This document shows positions 5,408-7,188 of a DNA stretch of 7,188 nt, one piece after another (the stretch's first letter is position 1; every line of letters begins with the position of its first letter). The notes beneath the pieces were generated by a model that had not been told where the DNA came from, ran no database searches, and saw nothing but the letters and a program-made list of their open reading frames with translations. This DNA comes from an uncultured Lachnospiraceae bacterium (lineage in GTDB: Bacteria > Bacillota > Clostridia > Lachnospirales > Lachnospiraceae): the NCBI GenBank assembly GCA_910588895.1, contig CAJUSS010000161.1, forward strand, positions 1 to 7,188. Direction: 5' to 3'. The position numbers and the translations under genes were made by a program.

Positions 5408-7188
5408 TCATCCTATGTATCTGCCATTCAGATGTACGCCGTTATCCTCCAGATACTCCCCCACGAACCGCGACACCTCCTGCTTTTTGTGATACCGTTC
5501 CTTCACATAGTACACATACAACTGCTCCTTAGCCCTGGTCATGGCCACATAGAACATCCGCCGCTCCTCCTCCATATCCGCATCTAAAAATGCCTTGTGA
5601 TGAGGCGTGACCCCTTCGTTGGCATCCAGGATATAAACGATCTTGAACTCCAGTCCCTTAGCGCTGTGCATGGTCATCAAGGCGACCCCTTCCCGCTTTT
5701 TTCCCCGGTCCCTGGCCTGCTCCATGAGCTGCTCTTTATATTCCAGGATATGTTCGGACCATTCCTCGTAAGTCTTATAGCCCGACGCGCTCTCCTGGAT
5801 CTGATCTGCCACCTGGAACAGCTCTTCCGGCTTCATCTTATGGGACTGGGCATACTCCTTCAAAAAGTCATCATAGCCGATCCCCTTCCGGATGTAATTG
5901 ACCGCCGCCCCGGGCGCCATCTTTTTGACCATGGACAGATGGTACAAAAGGTCCTCGATCCGTTCCACCATCCACCCCTTATCCTGATAGAAGGATAGGA
6001 CCTGCTCCCAGCCCACCTGCTCCCCCTCCAGGGCATCCCGGCTGATATACCGCTTCGGGCGGTTGATGATGGACAGCACACGGCTCCTCTCAGCATGGCC
6101 TCTGGCCACCAGGATATAATCCAGGAGGTTCTTTGCGATCCAATGGTCATAGATGTTGGGGATCTCATCCCGTATCTGGAAGGGGATGGCATACTCCATC
6201 AGCTTTTCCACCAAAAGCCTTGCTCCCAGGTTGGTCCTGAACAGCACCGCGATATCCTCATAGGCCGCGCCTGCCCGGACATGGTCCCGAAGCTCCTGGC
6301 AGACGCCCTCCGCCTCTTTTATCCCGTCCGGCCAGACCCTGGTGGTCACCGGCCGCCCCGGCCCTCTGGCCGCGCGGATCGATTTGGGAAAACGGGTCTT
6401 ATTGTGGCCGATCAGCCGCCCGGCCGCCGCCACGATCTGGGGCGTAGAGCGGTAGTTCACATCCAGCAAGATCCGCTCACCGGCCGGATAGTCCTTCGGA
6501 AAGCCCAGCATCAGCTCCGGCTTTGCCCCCCGGAAGCGATAGATCGACTGGTCATCGTCACCTACCACGAACAGGTTGTCCTCCGGCAGGGCCATCATCT
6601 TCATCACCTCATACTGGATGCGGTTGATGTCCTGGAACTCATCGATCAGGATATAGCGGAATTTCTTCTGCCACGCGGAAAGGATATCCTTCCTCTCCCT
6701 GAAAAGCTGGTAGCACATCAAAAGCATATCGTCAAAATCCAGCAGTCCCAGCTGCTCCAGCCTTCTTGTATAGGTCTGATACAGATCCTTGAAGATCTCC
6801 TCCGAACAGCTCTTGGCATAGTAGTGCTCCAGGGACATCATCTCCCCCTTTACCATACTGATCTCGCTCAAGATCCCCCGGATAAATTCCCGTTCATCCT
6901 CCACATCCAGATCCAGCCTCTCCATCCGCTCCCGGATGAACTGGACCTGCTGCTCCTCCTTGACGATATTGGACCCGTCGTATCGGTAAGCCAGCTTTAG
7001 GATCCGGAAAAACACAGAGTGGAAGGTGCCAAAACTGACCCTTCCACTTGGACCGTCCTCTCTTAAAGCCAGATACCGCTCTTCCATCTCCCTGGCCGCC
7101 GCCCTGGTGAAGGTGATCACCAGGATGTTAGAAGGATCCACCCCCTGCTCCTCCACCAGGTTCCGGATCCGCCCCACGATCACCGTAG
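5408..7188 (-). CDS. UvrD/PcrA-like superfamily 1A DNA helicase, N-terminus cut by window edge
   Basis: This is an ATP-dependent 3'-5' DNA helicase of the UvrD/Rep/PcrA type, acting in repair, replication restart or recombination. The frame is open to the right edge, so the Q motif and the Walker A lysine lie outside the window; 592 residues are visible. Numbering from the GTG codon at 7183, motifs are Ia ITFTRAAAREMEER (23-36), Ib GTFHS (52-56), II LIDEFQD (179-185), III VGDDDQSIYRFRGA (207-220), IV LDVNYRS (240-246), V TMHSAKGLEF (504-513) and VI EEERRMFYVAMTRAKEQL (538-555). All look intact. Only about 36 residues follow motif VI, whereas B. subtilis PcrA has a tail of about 100 or more, so I estimate a full protein near 620-630 residues, a short UvrD-like paralog rather than clear PcrA. 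I therefore give no gene symbol. The adenosyltransferase gene follows after 70 bases. Confidence 0.95.
   Translation of the reverse strand, partial: TVIVGRIRNLVEEQGVDPSNILVITFTRAAAREMEERYLALREDGPSGRVSFGTFHSVFFRILKLAYRYDGSNIVKEEQQVQFIRERMERLDLDVEDEREFIRGILSEISMVKGEMMSLEHYYAKSCSEEIFKDLYQTYTRRLEQLGLLDFDDMLLMCYQLFRERKDILSAWQKKFRYILIDEFQDINRIQYEVMKMMALPEDNLFVVGDDDQSIYRFRGAKPELMLGFPKDYPAGERILLDVNYRSTPQIVAAAGRLIGHNKTRFPKSIRAARGPGRPVTTRVWPDGIKEAEGVCQELRDHVRAGAAYEDIAVLFRTNLGARLLVEKLMEYAIPFQIRDEIPNIYDHWIAKNLLDYILVARGHAERSRVLSIINRPKRYISRDALEGEQVGWEQVLSFYQDKGWMVERIEDLLYHLSMVKKMAPGAAVNYIRKGIGYDDFLKEYAQSHKMKPEELFQVADQIQESASGYKTYEEWSEHILEYKEQLMEQARDRGKKREGVALMTMHSAKGLEFKIVYILDANEGVTPHHKAFLDADMEEERRMFYVAMTRAKEQLYVYYVKERYHKKQEVSRFVGEYLEDNGVHLNGRYIG

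Noticed and set aside
6095..7000. A 301-codon open frame antisense to the helicase
   Set aside because: It is entirely within the helicase gene, which has all its motifs; the opposite-strand product is rich in His/Leu/Gln and has no recognisable domain.

Overview
The window looks like ordinary chromosome from a mid-GC member of the Clostridia, most probably Lachnospiraceae. This is inferred from strong AGGAGG-type ribosome binding sites, a DUF1292 (YrzB-type) gene, a clostridial-looking corrinoid adenosyltransferase, NodL/fucose-4-O-acetylase-like acyltransferases and strong use of the ATC isoleucine codon. No genus can be fixed from the sequence alone. I see no phage, transposon, CRISPR, rRNA or tRNA signal.

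Layout, left to right. At 1-769 (minus) is most of lgt (prolipoprotein diacylglyceryl transferase), cut by the left edge, with a good sigma-A-type promoter in the 254-base divergent spacer. At 1024-2121 (plus) is a complete ychF (Obg-related ATPase), followed by a strong hairpin terminator that probably also stops transcription arriving from the right. Everything right of it is on the minus strand. Read in transcription order from the right edge: a UvrD/PcrA-like superfamily 1 helicase (5408 to beyond 7188, N-terminus missing), an ATP:corrinoid adenosyltransferase (4807-5337), a small acidic DUF1292 protein (4319-4666), an intact acyltransferase-3 membrane protein (3301-4311), and a second paralogous acyltransferase (2200-3248) broken by a frameshift.

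The minus-strand cluster may be two units. Helicase and adenosyltransferase are 70 bases apart with no promoter between them. DUF1292 follows a 140-base gap that holds a plausible extended -10 promoter, and it is tightly coupled to the first acyltransferase, whose ribosome binding site overlaps the DUF1292 stop codon. The unit ends at the shared terminator near 2150. The gene products (DNA unwinding, cofactor adenosylation, unknown acidic protein, surface or glycan acylation) have no evident common pathway, so the cluster looks like housekeeping genes that happen to be adjacent.

I do not find a convincing new biological system. The observations most worth checking are the frameshifted tandem acyltransferase copy, the roughly fourfold excess of GATC tetranucleotides, and an adenosyltransferase gene with no other visible cobalamin genes.
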